From NCBI RefSeq assembly GCF_028561755.1, contig NZ_JAQQTD010000002.1, forward strand, positions 62,001 to 126,000: DNA of 64,000 nucleotides. The letters run 5' to 3'. Origin of the DNA: Altibacter sp. HG106. GTDB taxonomy: Bacteria; Bacteroidota; Bacteroidia; Flavobacteriales; Flavobacteriaceae. The translations under genes were made by a program, and so were the position numbers. Below the pieces are notes generated by a model. It saw only the letters and a list, made by a program, of their open reading frames with translations. It made no database searches and was not told the origin of the DNA. Positions 1 to 9,284 of the stretch are shown here, piece by piece (position 1 is the stretch's first letter; each line of letters starts with the position of its first letter).

Positions 1-603
1 AACCCATCTATTAATAACGAGGCTTCCCTTTCTGGGATTAGTTTTGTTGGAAATGGCGATTTCGTAAATGGATATACCACAGGTACTTATCCAGGCTATA
101 ACTTTACCGTTGAGTGGTATGTAAATTGCTCCGGACTTTTAAACGAAACACACGAGCTTGCGAATGCAGATTTTTATTATGACGGGGTTATTACAACGGG
201 TTTTACACAAACCATAAGCAATGGGACGGCTGTTGAAATTCAAGCTCCGGCAATCGACTATGGATCTGATAAGTTATTTCGTTTTCGCATTGAAGGAAAT
301 GGAAACAGGATGGTATATGAAGGAACCATTGAACGTTCTTTTCAGATCGTCGCTTCCCTATCTGTTAGAGTAACAAATGCATCGGGTGATTTCTATGGAT
401 TTACCATTGCAAAAAATGGTGTTCCTTTAGAGCGCTCAAATGCAGTTGTGCGAATAGACAATGATAGCCAGATTCAAAGTATTTCATTGAACGCTGTAAT
501 AGATTTAACTACCGACGACTATATTGAAATATACGTACAACGTTTAACGGGGAGCTTTACCGATACCCTTGTAGTGTTCTCTGAGAGTGTTAGTATTAAA
601 TAA
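1..603 (+). CDS. C-terminal part of an unidentified beta-rich protein
   Basis: The frame is open from the first base to the stop at 601-603, giving about 200 residues of a longer protein that starts outside the window. It is rich in Asn, Gly, Thr, Ile and aromatic residues with alternating hydrophobic positions. The last 70 residues (KNGVPLERSNAVVRI, then DDYIEIYVQRL near the end) resemble the jelly-roll C-termini of phage tail-associated or C1q/TNF-like proteins. That is a visual impression, not an assignment. A strong terminator follows 16 bases after the stop. Function is not recognised. Confidence 0.7.
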   Translation, partial: NPSINNEASLSGISFVGNGDFVNGYTTGTYPGYNFTVEWYVNCSGLLNETHELANADFYYDGVITTGFTQTISNGTAVEIQAPAIDYGSDKLFRFRIEGNGNRMVYEGTIERSFQIVASLSVRVTNASGDFYGFTIAKNGVPLERSNAVVRIDNDSQIQSISLNAVIDLTTDDYIEIYVQRLTGSFTDTLVVFSESVSIK

Positions 604-619
604 AAACAAAGCAATCAAT

Positions 620-649
620 AAAAAGCCCCCGAATTTCCGGGGGCTTTTT
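620..649. terminator. Rho-independent terminator, probably bidirectional
   Basis: Eleven-base arms AAAAAGCCCCC and GGGGGCTTTTT enclose an 8-base loop. With A and T runs on both sides it can end the gene at 1-603 and the convergent M56/BlaI operon. Confidence 0.9.
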
Positions 650-667
650 AGTATCACAAAGAGGCTG

Positions 668-2107
668 TTAACATCCCGATAATCGCACAATGGGATATTC
701 GCTGAGGTCTAATTGTAGCGAATCCGATTTACGGGCCAATTCTAGCATTTGTTCTAACGAATTTTTATGAGGTCCTGAGTAGAAAATAGCCCCTCTCTTG
801 GCCAATTCTTTCACGTATTCCACCGGATCGGGGTTAGGAGGTGGCGGTGGTTCCGGTACACTGTAATACACCCGCTCGGGTGCCGGTGGTGAATCGGTTT
901 CGGGAGCAGGGGGCGGCGGTGGCGTTTTGTTCGCATCAGGTGCCGGAGGTGGCGGCGGCGGTGGAGTAGCTTTCAAACCGCGCTGTGTCACCTTGTATAG
1001 ATTCGTTTTAAGAAATTCTGATTCGAGTGTTTTAAGGGTCGCTTTGTCTGCATTGTCATAAAAAATGTCCCATTGAAAGGAGTTCATGGACGCTTTCGAC
1101 CAGTTTTTAGTAAGCGCATCAACGGTTTTGGCGAAATCGGAAGCAGCAATCTTTTGGCCATTAACAGTGACCTCTTTTTGATGTACATAGAGCCTAATCT
1201 TATCTCCTTCGGAAAGGAGGTGGCTTATAGTCGAATCAGCAGATCGAACCACTTGTTCTTTGCTACTAAAGCCCCATACGAGAAGTGCTAAAACAGGCAC
1301 GAAGAAGAGCAGTCTCGCCCATCTGGAAGTTTTGGATAAAGGGGTTGTTTTCATAATAGTAAATCGTTTTTTGATAGATGAATATTGAATGGAGTGCGTT
1401 AAGGCCGGGGAATAGGTATTGCCAGAAAACGCCAATAATAATTTTTGATAGTGGTGTGTTTGCACCCCTTTTTGTAGTACGGCTTGATCGGCCAAGAACT
1501 CGTGATTTAACTTCATCGAGCGTTTGTAAAAGTACAGGACCGGATGAAACCAAAAAAACACTTGAAGGAATTCAACCAGCAGTACGTCCAGCGAATGTCG
1601 TTGTATGGCATGCGCCTCTTCGTGTTGGATGACTTCCTGAGGAAGGGGTTTCGTTTTGTGTTCCTTCGGAAGAAAAATATACTGTAAAAAAGTGTGTGGT
1701 GCTTCTGAAGTGTCCAACTGAACGTGAATCAAACCATTCTTATGAGTATGAACATGCCGCTGAATCTTTAGCCAAAGCTGACGTACATGGTTTCCGAAGC
1801 GAAAGAGGAAAACAACCACACCCAGGATATAGCCCCATAAGAGTAACGACATTCCCGAGGGTGCCGTTTCCACATCCAAAGTAGGTGTCGCAGTGGGAAC
1901 CACAGTTATTAAATTTGTGGTGACCGGCTGTAGGGTGGCTTCAATATATTCGGTAATTGTGATACCCGGTATTGCCAAAGAGATTACTAGCGCTGAAAGG
2001 AGGTAGCCTCGCTTAAAATGGTGAAATGAGGTGCGTTCCCACAACAATAGGTAGCCCATATAGAGAATACCCAAACACAGTATCGATTTTATAGCGTAAA
2101 CTATCAT
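668..2107 (-). CDS. M56 family (BlaR1/MecR1-like) membrane metallopeptidase, no penicillin-sensor domain
   Basis: 479 residues. Membrane segments lie at about 5-22, 35-52, 88-104 and 265-285. The zinc protease motif HEEAH is at 162-166 and is followed by the helix typical of M56 peptidases. In BlaR1/MecR1 this domain cleaves the cognate repressor after a signal. Here the C-terminal penicillin-binding sensor is absent; instead there is a long Pro-rich stretch (about 385-440), probably periplasmic, common in Bacteroidota versions. So the signal is unlikely to be a beta-lactam. It overlaps the upstream BlaI-family gene by four bases (ATGA), and both are read from the operator-controlled promoter at 2490-2533. 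Confidence 0.9.
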   Translation of the reverse strand: MIVYAIKSILCLGILYMGYLLLWERTSFHHFKRGYLLSALVISLAIPGITITEYIEATLQPVTTNLITVVPTATPTLDVETAPSGMSLLLWGYILGVVVFLFRFGNHVRQLWLKIQRHVHTHKNGLIHVQLDTSEAPHTFLQYIFLPKEHKTKPLPQEVIQHEEAHAIQRHSLDVLLVEFLQVFFWFHPVLYFYKRSMKLNHEFLADQAVLQKGVQTHHYQKLLLAFSGNTYSPALTHSIQYSSIKKRFTIMKTTPLSKTSRWARLLFFVPVLALLVWGFSSKEQVVRSADSTISHLLSEGDKIRLYVHQKEVTVNGQKIAASDFAKTVDALTKNWSKASMNSFQWDIFYDNADKATLKTLESEFLKTNLYKVTQRGLKATPPPPPPPAPDANKTPPPPPAPETDSPPAPERVYYSVPEPPPPPNPDPVEYVKELAKRGAIFYSGPHKNSLEQMLELARKSDSLQLDLSEYPIVRLSGC

Positions 2108-2478
2108 GGGCTCGGACTTTCAATTTTTTCATCGATTAGGCTTCGCAACTCCTTTAATTCTTCTTGAGACAAGGACGTTTCTTCGGTAAAGAAAGAGGCG
2201 AATTGGGTGGCGCTATTATTAAAAAAGCGCTGAATTAATCCCTGCACATGAGTAGCGAAATAATCCTTCTTTTTCACTTTTGGAAAATATTCACGAGAAC
2301 GTCCTTTCTGCTCGTAGCCTACATATCCTTTTTCTCCCATGCGTTTTAACAGCGTGGCTACCGTTGTGGTAGCCGGTTTAGGTTCGGGGTAGGCCTCGAT
2401 TAATGTCTTCATAAATGCGCGTTTTTCTTTCCAGAGAAATTGCATGAGTTGTTCTTCGGCTGTTGAAAGTGAGTTCAT
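2104..2478 (-). CDS. BlaI/MecI/CopY family transcriptional repressor
   Basis: 124 residues with a winged-helix N-terminus (STAEEQLMQFLWKEKRAFMK, then TTTVATLLKRMGEKGYV as the recognition region) and a C-terminal helical dimerisation part that contains the likely cleavage region. The family binds TACA-N2-TGTA palindromes as dimers and is released by proteolysis through the partner M56 protease, encoded next with a four-base overlap. Two such palindromes lie directly upstream over the promoter, so autoregulation is expected. The regulon outside this pair is not visible here. Confidence 0.93.
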   Translation of the reverse strand: MNSLSTAEEQLMQFLWKEKRAFMKTLIEAYPEPKPATTTVATLLKRMGEKGYVGYEQKGRSREYFPKVKKKDYFATHVQGLIQRFFNNSATQFASFFTEETSLSQEELKELRSLIDEKIESPSP

Positions 2479-2489
2479 AGGGAAAATTG

Positions 2490-2533
2490 TTCTACAAACG
2501 TAGAATAAAATTTTTAATTCTACAAATGTAGAG
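2490..2533 (-). promoter_or_regulatory. Double BlaI-type operator overlaid on the promoter
   Basis: Two palindromes, TTCTAC-N4-GTAGAA (2490-2505, perfect) and TTCTAC-N4-GTAGAG (2518-2533), are spaced 28 bp centre to centre. Read on the minus strand, the proximal one contains TACGTTTG, a match to the Bacteroidota -7 box, and the distal one supplies TTTG exactly 20 bases upstream, a match to the -33 box. Repressor binding would cover both promoter elements. Confidence 0.85.
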
Positions 2534-2604
2534 TAAAATATATTATAGAATCATTGCCAAAGCCATAATTTCGGTAGTCGAAAAAAATTACGGTTCTTTG
2601 ACGC

Positions 2605-3180
2605 ATGGATATAGCATCACAGTTACAAGCGCGATCTCAAAATCAATGCGAGTTATGCTCCGGAACCGAGGGGCTTTCGGTTTACACGGTTCCAGATGCT
2701 CTTTCAGAGGAACAAGCAACCGCTATCTACGTGTGTTCGATCTGTCTTGATCAGATTTCTGAAGCGACTCCCTTAGACACCAACCATTGGCGCTGTCTTA
2801 ACGATAGTATGTGGAGTACAGTTCCGGCGGTTCAAGTGATGGCTTTCCGACTTTTGTTTGCCCTAAAAAATGAAGGGTGGCCTCAAGACTTGCTGGACAT
2901 GATGTATATGGAACCTGATACCCGAGCCTGGGCAGAAGCCAGGTTAACAAGGGAGGAAGAAGTACAAATTACCCATCGGGATGTAAATGGCAACGAACTT
3001 ACAGCGGGCGATTCGGTAGTGCTTATCAAAGATTTAAAAGTAAAAGGCAGCAGTATGGTCGCCAAACAGGGAACAGCGGTACGTCGTATTTCGCTAGATC
3101 CGGAAAATGAGAACTATATTGAGGGAAAGGTTGATGGGCAACACATCGTTCTGGTCACCGATTACATAAAGAAAATGTAA
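2605..3180 (+). CDS. PhnA (YjdM) family zinc-ribbon protein
   Basis: 191 residues. The N-terminal zinc ribbon has CELC at 14-17 and a second CSIC knuckle about 27 residues later. The C-terminal SH3-like PhnA domain (about 122-190) carries HRDVNGNELTAGDSVVLIKDLKVKG, written here only as a positional guide, with the conserved GDSV and KDLKVKG parts. Despite the historical name the family is not a proven phosphonoacetate hydrolase; the molecular role is unknown. A middle helical part (about 55-120) makes it longer than the roughly 110-residue E. coli protein, as is usual in Bacteroidota. It stands alone, divergent from the BlaI operon. Confidence 0.85.
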   Translation: MDIASQLQARSQNQCELCSGTEGLSVYTVPDALSEEQATAIYVCSICLDQISEATPLDTNHWRCLNDSMWSTVPAVQVMAFRLLFALKNEGWPQDLLDMMYMEPDTRAWAEARLTREEEVQITHRDVNGNELTAGDSVVLIKDLKVKGSSMVAKQGTAVRRISLDPENENYIEGKVDGQHIVLVTDYIKKM

Positions 3181-3235
3181 GGGTTTCCTCTTTGAATTAT
3201 TGTTTTGGTGAGTGATTTATAACGCATACGAAAAA

Positions 3236-4996
3236 TCAATATTTATAATCGAGGGTTTCCACAAATTCTTTCCAGCGTTTCTCATTTCTGTAGGGATTGA
3301 ATAGTGGTTCGAGCGGTAACTCGGTAAGTCCAAGATCTTCGTTCTCCCTCGCTTTTTTCAACCAATGGTACATTTGTTTCGGTTCGCCCATCGCAGCATA
3401 GGCAGTGGAAATTTGAAAGCTATAACTTTCCTGATACGTCTCAATCATTTGCCTCATCTCACTCTTTGAAGCCTCTGTATTTCCTAGAAAATGATAGATA
3501 ATGGCTTTTATGTAAAGCCGAAATCCTTCCAGGGGTTCGTTATCAATAACCGCTAAGGCATCTCGATATCGCTTTAATTGAATTAATGACAAGGCGTAAG
3601 TGGAATATACAACATCGTTATTGGGATTAATCTCGATGGCTTTTTTGATACTTTCAATGGAAGCCTTATACCGTTCGGCAAAATAATAGGTGTTTGCTAT
3701 TTTATGATAGTTGTAATCGTCTAATGGATCCAGTTGAATCGCTCGTTTATTCAATTGTATGGCTTCATTCCATTTGCCACGAAGGCTGGCTACTTCGGAA
3801 GCCCTGTCAAGGACATCAGCGTCATTAGGTGCCAACTCCATTGCCATTTGGCTCCATTTTTCCGCTTCTCTTATGTCCTGATTATAGTCTAATTCTAATG
3901 TTGCCATGGCCGCGTATGTCCTTGCATACGTGCTATCTATTTCCATCGCTTTCAACAGTGCTTCTTCAGAAAGATGATACCCGTCGGTGGCATTTAAAAT
4001 GCCGTAGTTGTTCTGCGAATGGTATACCGACCCTAGTAGTTGCCAAGCTGGTGCGTAGGTAGGGTCTATTGCCAAAGATTTTTTCAATTTCTCCTCCACT
4101 TCAAGAAGCTTGTCTTTCCCTATGGAGTTTTGATAATCGTACTTAGCCTGTAAGTACATATCGTAGGCTGTCGCTTTGGCTTCACGCGATTTAGGAATAG
4201 AAGCGTTTAACAAGTGAAGTTGCATGTGCTTGACCACCGCTTGGGCAATATCATTTTGAATTTGAAAAATGTTCCGAAGTTTTTTATCCCACGTTTGCGC
4301 CCAGAGATTCCGGTCGTTTCGGGTGTCGATCAATTTTACACTAACTCTAATTAAACTGTCTTGGGTCCTCACGCTTCCTTCCAAGATATAATTGACGTTG
4401 AGTTTGTCTGCAATACTCTTAATATCGAGATTTTGACTTTTAAAGGAGAAAGCCGAAGTTCTTGAGGTCACTCGCATATCGGGAATTCTGGCAAGCGAAT
4501 TGAGAAGTTCTTCCGCTAGACCATCTGCAAAATATTCCTGATTTTGTTGCAGTGACATATCGTGAAATGGCAACACCGCAATGGAATTATGAAGTGCCGA
4601 GTTGATGGCCAATGAGCTTCCCGATTTCTCTGAAACCAGACGCGATCGGTCTACAATAAGCAGCACCACCGCAATACTTAGAAAAACTAGAATAAACATG
4701 TTCAGTTTTTTACCAATGGCTTCGGTACGTTCAGCATTAATTTCTCCATCAAGGGGCGCTGTACGCTGTATTCCTTCAGGGGTTATATCATAAAACCACG
4801 AAAAAAGAAGCCAGAAGGGAAAAAGAATCAATAGCGAAATCAAAATTGTTTTTCCTGTTCCATTCGGAATAGAAATTAAGGATCCCAATACTGATATAAC
4901 TTGCAACAAAACCCAGGAAAAAACAATGTACGAGATAATACCCTTGGGAACATTCCTGCGACGCAATTCATTCCAGAACTTAAGAAATGATTTCAA
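3236..4996 (-). CDS. Membrane-anchored TolB-like/TPR repeat protein
   Basis: 586 residues. The start is a TTG (MKSFLKFWNELRRRNV); no in-frame ATG occurs before the first membrane segment, and this opening is typical of the family. Three transmembrane helices lie at about 20-40, 50-72 and 95-115. A FlgO/TolB-like domain (about 138-260) has the signature IAVLPFHDMS and YFADGLAEELLNSLARI, followed by GSVR and LWAQTWDK. Tetratricopeptide repeats fill about 270-550. Proteins like this often sit behind a CadC-type or adenylate-cyclase domain; here no such domain is present, so it is probably a scaffold or signalling adaptor. Substrate and partners are unknown. Confidence 0.82.
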   Translation of the reverse strand: MKSFLKFWNELRRRNVPKGIISYIVFSWVLLQVISVLGSLISIPNGTGKTILISLLILFPFWLLFSWFYDITPEGIQRTAPLDGEINAERTEAIGKKLNMFILVFLSIAVVLLIVDRSRLVSEKSGSSLAINSALHNSIAVLPFHDMSLQQNQEYFADGLAEELLNSLARIPDMRVTSRTSAFSFKSQNLDIKSIADKLNVNYILEGSVRTQDSLIRVSVKLIDTRNDRNLWAQTWDKKLRNIFQIQNDIAQAVVKHMQLHLLNASIPKSREAKATAYDMYLQAKYDYQNSIGKDKLLEVEEKLKKSLAIDPTYAPAWQLLGSVYHSQNNYGILNATDGYHLSEEALLKAMEIDSTYARTYAAMATLELDYNQDIREAEKWSQMAMELAPNDADVLDRASEVASLRGKWNEAIQLNKRAIQLDPLDDYNYHKIANTYYFAERYKASIESIKKAIEINPNNDVVYSTYALSLIQLKRYRDALAVIDNEPLEGFRLYIKAIIYHFLGNTEASKSEMRQMIETYQESYSFQISTAYAAMGEPKQMYHWLKKARENEDLGLTELPLEPLFNPYRNEKRWKEFVETLDYKY

Positions 4997-5290
4997 AAGG
5001 TTAGTTGTTTGGTTATGAGTAGATAAAGATACATATATCCATTTATCAAATTACTCTGGCAACGTATTTTGTTGTTAGCCGTCCTTACTTTTGCCACGTT
5101 ACATCGCAAGAGGAAAGGATCAATACTTCATTTTATTGACTTGCTTCATGATAAAACACAGGTCTTAAAAATCTGTAATATAGTAGTTTACTATTTGTTT
5201 TTAGGTAAATTTTAGGCTATTTATAACGTGGACTTAATACACCAATTCTCAATGATTGCCTATCTTTCTTAACGTTCAACTTAGATTTTC

Positions 5291-6067
5291 ATGGGTAAAA
5301 AGAGAGAAAATTTCGCGCGCTTCGGAATGGTGGCCAAAGGAATGGTCTATGCCTTAATAGGCGCTCTTACGACATTAGCGGCGTTCAATCTAGGAGGTTC
5401 TCGGAGTGGACAAAGCACTGTGTTAGAATTTTTAGCAAGACAACCTTATGGGATGGTATTGTTAATTGTTATTGCTGTTGGTCTATTTGGATATGCTTTT
5501 TTTAGATGCTACGAGGCATTTTATAATACTGAAGAGGGATGGAATGAACTAAAAGGGGCAGTGAAGCGCATCGGATTTTTGGTTAGTGCTATTTTTTATG
5601 GTGCCCTTGGCGTTAGCGCAACCACTATGGTAATCAGTTCAAATTCAAACGCTGGTGATACACCTTATATTCAGCAGCTTTTAGATACGCCTTATGGAAA
5701 TTATATAATTGCCTTTATAGCGTTATGTATCTTAGGAAAGGGGCTATTTCAATTTTATAAAGCCTATTCCAAAAAATTTAAAGAGGAGGTGCAGGAAAGT
5801 AGTCTGAGCAGAAAAGCACAAAAGGTACTCATCCGCGCCGGAGTGATTGGTTTTAGCGCGAGAGGTGTTGTCTCTTCCATCGTAGCCTACCTGCTTTTTA
5901 AGGTTTCACTAGGTTCTAAAGATTCAATGGATGGTAAAGTGGAGGCCTTCAATTTTCTGCAAAATACATTTGGTGCAGCCGTTATGGGAATTGTAGCACT
6001 GGGGCTGGTATCCTACGGAATATTTATGTTTATACAAGCTAAATATCCGAAGGTGTCTATAGATTAG
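5291..6067 (+). CDS. DUF1206 family membrane protein
   Basis: 258 residues, about six hydrophobic helices in three similar two-helix units, each opening with a pattern like FARFGMVAKGMVYALIGALT, repeated as KRIGFLVSAIFYGALG and IRAGVIGFSARGVVSS. The repeat arrangement and length fit DUF1206. Function is unknown. The preceding 294 bases (4997-5290) contain no gene; a near-consensus box TATCTTTC at about 5266 is a weak promoter candidate. Confidence 0.85.
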   Translation: MGKKRENFARFGMVAKGMVYALIGALTTLAAFNLGGSRSGQSTVLEFLARQPYGMVLLIVIAVGLFGYAFFRCYEAFYNTEEGWNELKGAVKRIGFLVSAIFYGALGVSATTMVISSNSNAGDTPYIQQLLDTPYGNYIIAFIALCILGKGLFQFYKAYSKKFKEEVQESSLSRKAQKVLIRAGVIGFSARGVVSSIVAYLLFKVSLGSKDSMDGKVEAFNFLQNTFGAAVMGIVALGLVSYGIFMFIQAKYPKVSID

Positions 6068-6111
6068 AAAGGTTCCCCACTAGTAAGGGTTCTATATGCA
6101 ACATATTTAGA

Positions 6112-6336
6112 ATGCATCCCCATAGCTCTGAAATAATGGAATAATCTGTGGAAGGGTTTCGATTCCTTTCCAATGGTTTCAAACGCCGAAATAATCCTTA
6201 AGAGCATGTAGGGTGTCACTGTTTAATCTGAAGTTCATCAAATTGGATTTACTTTTGAATTCTTCTTTCGAAAAAAAATAAGGGAACGTATCCGCCGCTT
6301 CTCGGTTAGATCGATATCTTTCCGAAGGTATTATCG
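6112..6336 (-). pseudogene. Decayed fragment of the 3' end of an M20 dipeptidase gene
   Basis: This stretch aligns base by base with the 3' end of the dipeptidase gene at about 7590-7805. Shared blocks in the same order include GAAATAATG, GTTTCGATTCCTTT, CAAACGCC, TCACTGT, ACTTTT and TCTTTCCGAAGGT. Read on the minus strand it carries stops and frameshifts, so it is not coding. It sits directly downstream of the DoxX gene, as if the DoxX gene once lay between two copies of the peptidase gene. Confidence 0.75.
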
Positions 6337-7581
6337 GTTATAGGGAGTTTCATTGATCCAGTGGAAGCGACGTCCTATCAGTTCAAAATCCTCAAGATTC
6401 TTCCTAACTAAGAGCATAGAGAGGGTGTCACGCTCCATCACGCCATCAACTTGCAGGGCTTCAGACCCCACAAATTGATACGAAAAATTAAGAGGAATCG
6501 AATCGCTTTCTGAAGTATGCCATCCTATTTTCTTCACTGTAGTGTCGATGCGCGTATTCCACCATTCTTTTGAGCCGTCCATGAAGATAGCCGCCGATCG
6601 CTTCTTCCTTTCCATCACCACATACTTTAGCCGATATCCATCATTTTGTAGCGGCGGAAGGGTGTCCTGATTTTGCGTCATGGTGCGGACTTCCCAGATA
6701 CCGTAAAAGGGCGCTGGCGCCTTGGTAGAAGCTCTTCGGTTCATCACGGTTGTCGATTGAAATGTGAACAACCCAATAGCAACAACTAGTGTGAGGATTT
6801 TTAGTCCCCGTATGACCCAAATATAGGTAGATTCTGTGGAAGGAATTGGCTCAGAAATAGCCGTTGTTTCTTTATTTAATAAGAAGAAGTTAATTACGCG
6901 ATTACCGTCGGACAGTAAGAGTAAGAATGCAAAAAAGACCAGGTGTACCGAAAACAACTTCACGGGAATATCATAGGTGAAGTTCATCACGGCTACATGA
7001 CCCATCACACCAACGATGACAAGAGCTCCCAAGGTTTGCGTTCTGCGGGAAAGCAAAAGCAATCCTCCGATAAGTTCCGCCAGTCCAACAAAAAAATTGT
7101 ACGCAACAGAATGTCCCATATAGGTCCATGCGAGCCCCATGGGTGATAGGTCTCCAATAGGTTGTAAGAGCTTAGTAAGTTGGATATCGGCAAACTGTAT
7201 TTTAAAAACTTTTACAAATCCGTAGGTCATCATAAAAAAGAACAGATAACATCGAATTCCAACCCGAAACCAGTACGCCAGTTGATTGTACGCGGTTCGT
7301 TTTCGATCGAACACCGTCCAAACAAGTGTCCCGATCACCGAACAAATCGCAACAAAAATCAGTTGCACATAATGAAAGGTCGTGTCCCCACTACCGGTGG
7401 AGGCAGTGCTAAAATCAGCACCCCAATGAAGCACGGTTTCAGCAAACCACCGCATGAATCCGCCAAACCCCTGCCCAAAGAATGTCATAAAAATATAAAG
7501 CGTGCTGTAGAGAAACAGCAACCTGAATACTAGTTTGGCCACGAAAGACCAACGCTCTTTGTGCGCACGCGTGAAAATCAT
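6331..7581 (-). CDS. DoxX family membrane protein with soluble C-terminal domain
   Basis: 416 residues. Six to seven hydrophobic helices occupy about 15-265 (for example YNFFVGLAELIGGLLLLS, typical of DoxX-like quinone-related membrane proteins). A hydrophilic domain of about 130 residues follows (about 285-416), lipocalin-like in size, with the pattern FYGIWEVRTM. This two-part layout is common in Bacteroidota DoxX proteins; the reaction is not known. It starts three bases after the stop of the upstream dipeptidase gene, so the two are probably co-transcribed. Confidence 0.8.
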   Translation of the reverse strand: MIFTRAHKERWSFVAKLVFRLLFLYSTLYIFMTFFGQGFGGFMRWFAETVLHWGADFSTASTGSGDTTFHYVQLIFVAICSVIGTLVWTVFDRKRTAYNQLAYWFRVGIRCYLFFFMMTYGFVKVFKIQFADIQLTKLLQPIGDLSPMGLAWTYMGHSVAYNFFVGLAELIGGLLLLSRRTQTLGALVIVGVMGHVAVMNFTYDIPVKLFSVHLVFFAFLLLLSDGNRVINFFLLNKETTAISEPIPSTESTYIWVIRGLKILTLVVAIGLFTFQSTTVMNRRASTKAPAPFYGIWEVRTMTQNQDTLPPLQNDGYRLKYVVMERKKRSAAIFMDGSKEWWNTRIDTTVKKIGWHTSESDSIPLNFSYQFVGSEALQVDGVMERDTLSMLLVRKNLEDFELIGRRFHWINETPYNR

Positions 7582-7584
7582 GGG

Positions 7585-8973
7585 CTATTCTTGCATAGTG
7601 GCGAAATAATGATAGAACTGTGGTATGGTTTCGATTCCTTTTAAATAATTCCAAACGCCAAAATGCTCGTTGGGAGAATGGATCGCATCACTGTCTAAGC
7701 CGAATCCCATCAAAATGGTTTTACTTTTCAGCTCTTTTTCAAAAAGCGAGACAATAGGAATGCTCCCGCCACTTCGCTGTGGGATAGGCGTCTTTCCGAA
7801 GGTTTTTTCATACGCTTTTGACGCTGCTTGGTATGCCACGGTGTCAATCGGCGTTACATAGCCTTGTCCGCCATGATGCGGTTGTACTTCCACACGCACT
7901 CCCTCAGGAGCGATGCGTTCGAAATGCGACTTAAACAATAGTGTGATTTCTTTCCAATCTTGATGTGGCACCAGACGCATGCTAATTTTCGCATACGCTT
8001 TACTGGCGATCACGGTTTTGGCACCTTCTCCGGTATAGCCCCCCCAAATGCCGTTGACGTCGAGAGTTGGACGAATACTATTGCGCTCGTTGGTGGTGTA
8101 TCCTTTTTCTCCATAGACGTCATCGATATCCAATGCTTTTTTATACGCTTCTTTATTGAAGGGCGCTTCCGCCATTTTCGCGCGTTCTTCGGAAGATAAT
8201 TCTTCTACTTTATCGTAAAAACCGGGAATGGTGATATGGTTGTTCTCATCGTGAAGCGACGCGATCATTTTGGCTAGCACGTTGATGGGATTGGCGACCG
8301 CCCCACCGTAGAGTCCGCTGTGCAAATCGCGATTGGGTCCTGTGACTTCTACTTCTACATAGCTGAGTCCGCGTAGCCCTGTGGTGATCGACGGAATATC
8401 ATTAGCGATCATTCCGGTATCGCTAATGAGAATAACATCATTGGCGAGTTTCTCTTGATTTTTCGTCACAAATCCTTCCAGGCTTTCGCTGCCCACTTCC
8501 TCTTCCCCTTCAATCATAAACTTCACATTGCACGGAAGCTGATTGGTTTGCGTCATATATTCCAACGCTTTCACGTGCATGTACATCTGGCCTTTGTCAT
8601 CGCAGGCCCCTCGAGCGAAAATCGCGCCTTCGGGGTGTAGTTCGGTTTTTTGAATGACAGGTTCGAAAGGCGGACTGTTCCACAGGTCTAACGGATCTGG
8701 GGGTTGTACGTCGTAATGCCCATAGACTAAAACCGTAGGAAGATTGGAATCGATGATCTTTTCCCCAAACACGATAGGATATCCTGGTGTTTCACAGATC
8801 TCGACGGTATCGCATCCTGCCTTTTGCAAACTATCTCGAACGGCTTCGGCTGTTTTTAGAACATCTTCCTTGTAGGCCGAATCGGCACTTATTGAAGGTA
8901 TTTTAAGGAGTTCGATCAATTCGTCGATAAACCGTTGTTTGTTTTTTTCTATATAATTATGAGTGTCTTGCAT
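7585..8973 (-). CDS. M20 family dipeptidase
   Basis: 462 residues from the ATG at 8973 (MQDTHNYIEKNKQRF), preferred over a non-ATG start ten codons upstream because homologues open this way. The metal-site residues of the M20/CNDP type are visible: H and D in YGHYDVQPPDP, D in GACDDKGQ, the catalytic EE in IEGEEEVGS, D in ISDTGM and H in DAIHSPNEHFG. The dimerisation domain lies between about 210 and 375. It should be a cytosolic di-zinc dipeptidase with broad specificity; the substrate cannot be told. A decayed copy of its 3' end lies at 6112-6336. Confidence 0.93.
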   Translation of the reverse strand: MQDTHNYIEKNKQRFIDELIELLKIPSISADSAYKEDVLKTAEAVRDSLQKAGCDTVEICETPGYPIVFGEKIIDSNLPTVLVYGHYDVQPPDPLDLWNSPPFEPVIQKTELHPEGAIFARGACDDKGQMYMHVKALEYMTQTNQLPCNVKFMIEGEEEVGSESLEGFVTKNQEKLANDVILISDTGMIANDIPSITTGLRGLSYVEVEVTGPNRDLHSGLYGGAVANPINVLAKMIASLHDENNHITIPGFYDKVEELSSEERAKMAEAPFNKEAYKKALDIDDVYGEKGYTTNERNSIRPTLDVNGIWGGYTGEGAKTVIASKAYAKISMRLVPHQDWKEITLLFKSHFERIAPEGVRVEVQPHHGGQGYVTPIDTVAYQAASKAYEKTFGKTPIPQRSGGSIPIVSLFEKELKSKTILMGFGLDSDAIHSPNEHFGVWNYLKGIETIPQFYHYFATMQE

Positions 8974-9260
8974 AGATAAAATTTGATTTTTATAAAGGTA
9001 CAAGAGATTATTTATATTATAAACTTCCGAGCTAATAGATTACGATGATGGATTATAATTATGTAATGATATTTAAATACTTAGCGGGAATAATTTATAG
9101 GAATCAGTTAAGCGAAAAATTTCAGATTATTGGATTGCGCTTTTATCAGAATGTTCAAGATTTTTTAAAAGTCATGCAGTAGGAATGTATTACTTTTAGC
9201 TTTGGTTCAATATATTTGTTAAATTCTTAAATAATTCAATTATTTATTCTATTTAGGGTA
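8974..9260. other. AT-rich intergenic region with a promoter candidate
   Basis: No credible gene is seen. A perfect -7 type box TATATTTG lies at 9211-9218, about 65 bases before the first small peptide gene; no good -33 element sits at the usual spacing. Confidence 0.5.
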
Positions 9261-9284
9261 TAACTAATTAAAAATGTTTCACTT

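Noticed and set aside
668-2478. Beta-lactam-resistance regulator pair (BlaR1/BlaI)
   Set aside because: The M56 protein has no penicillin-binding sensor domain and no beta-lactamase gene is near, so only the repressor-protease mechanism is kept in the annotation.
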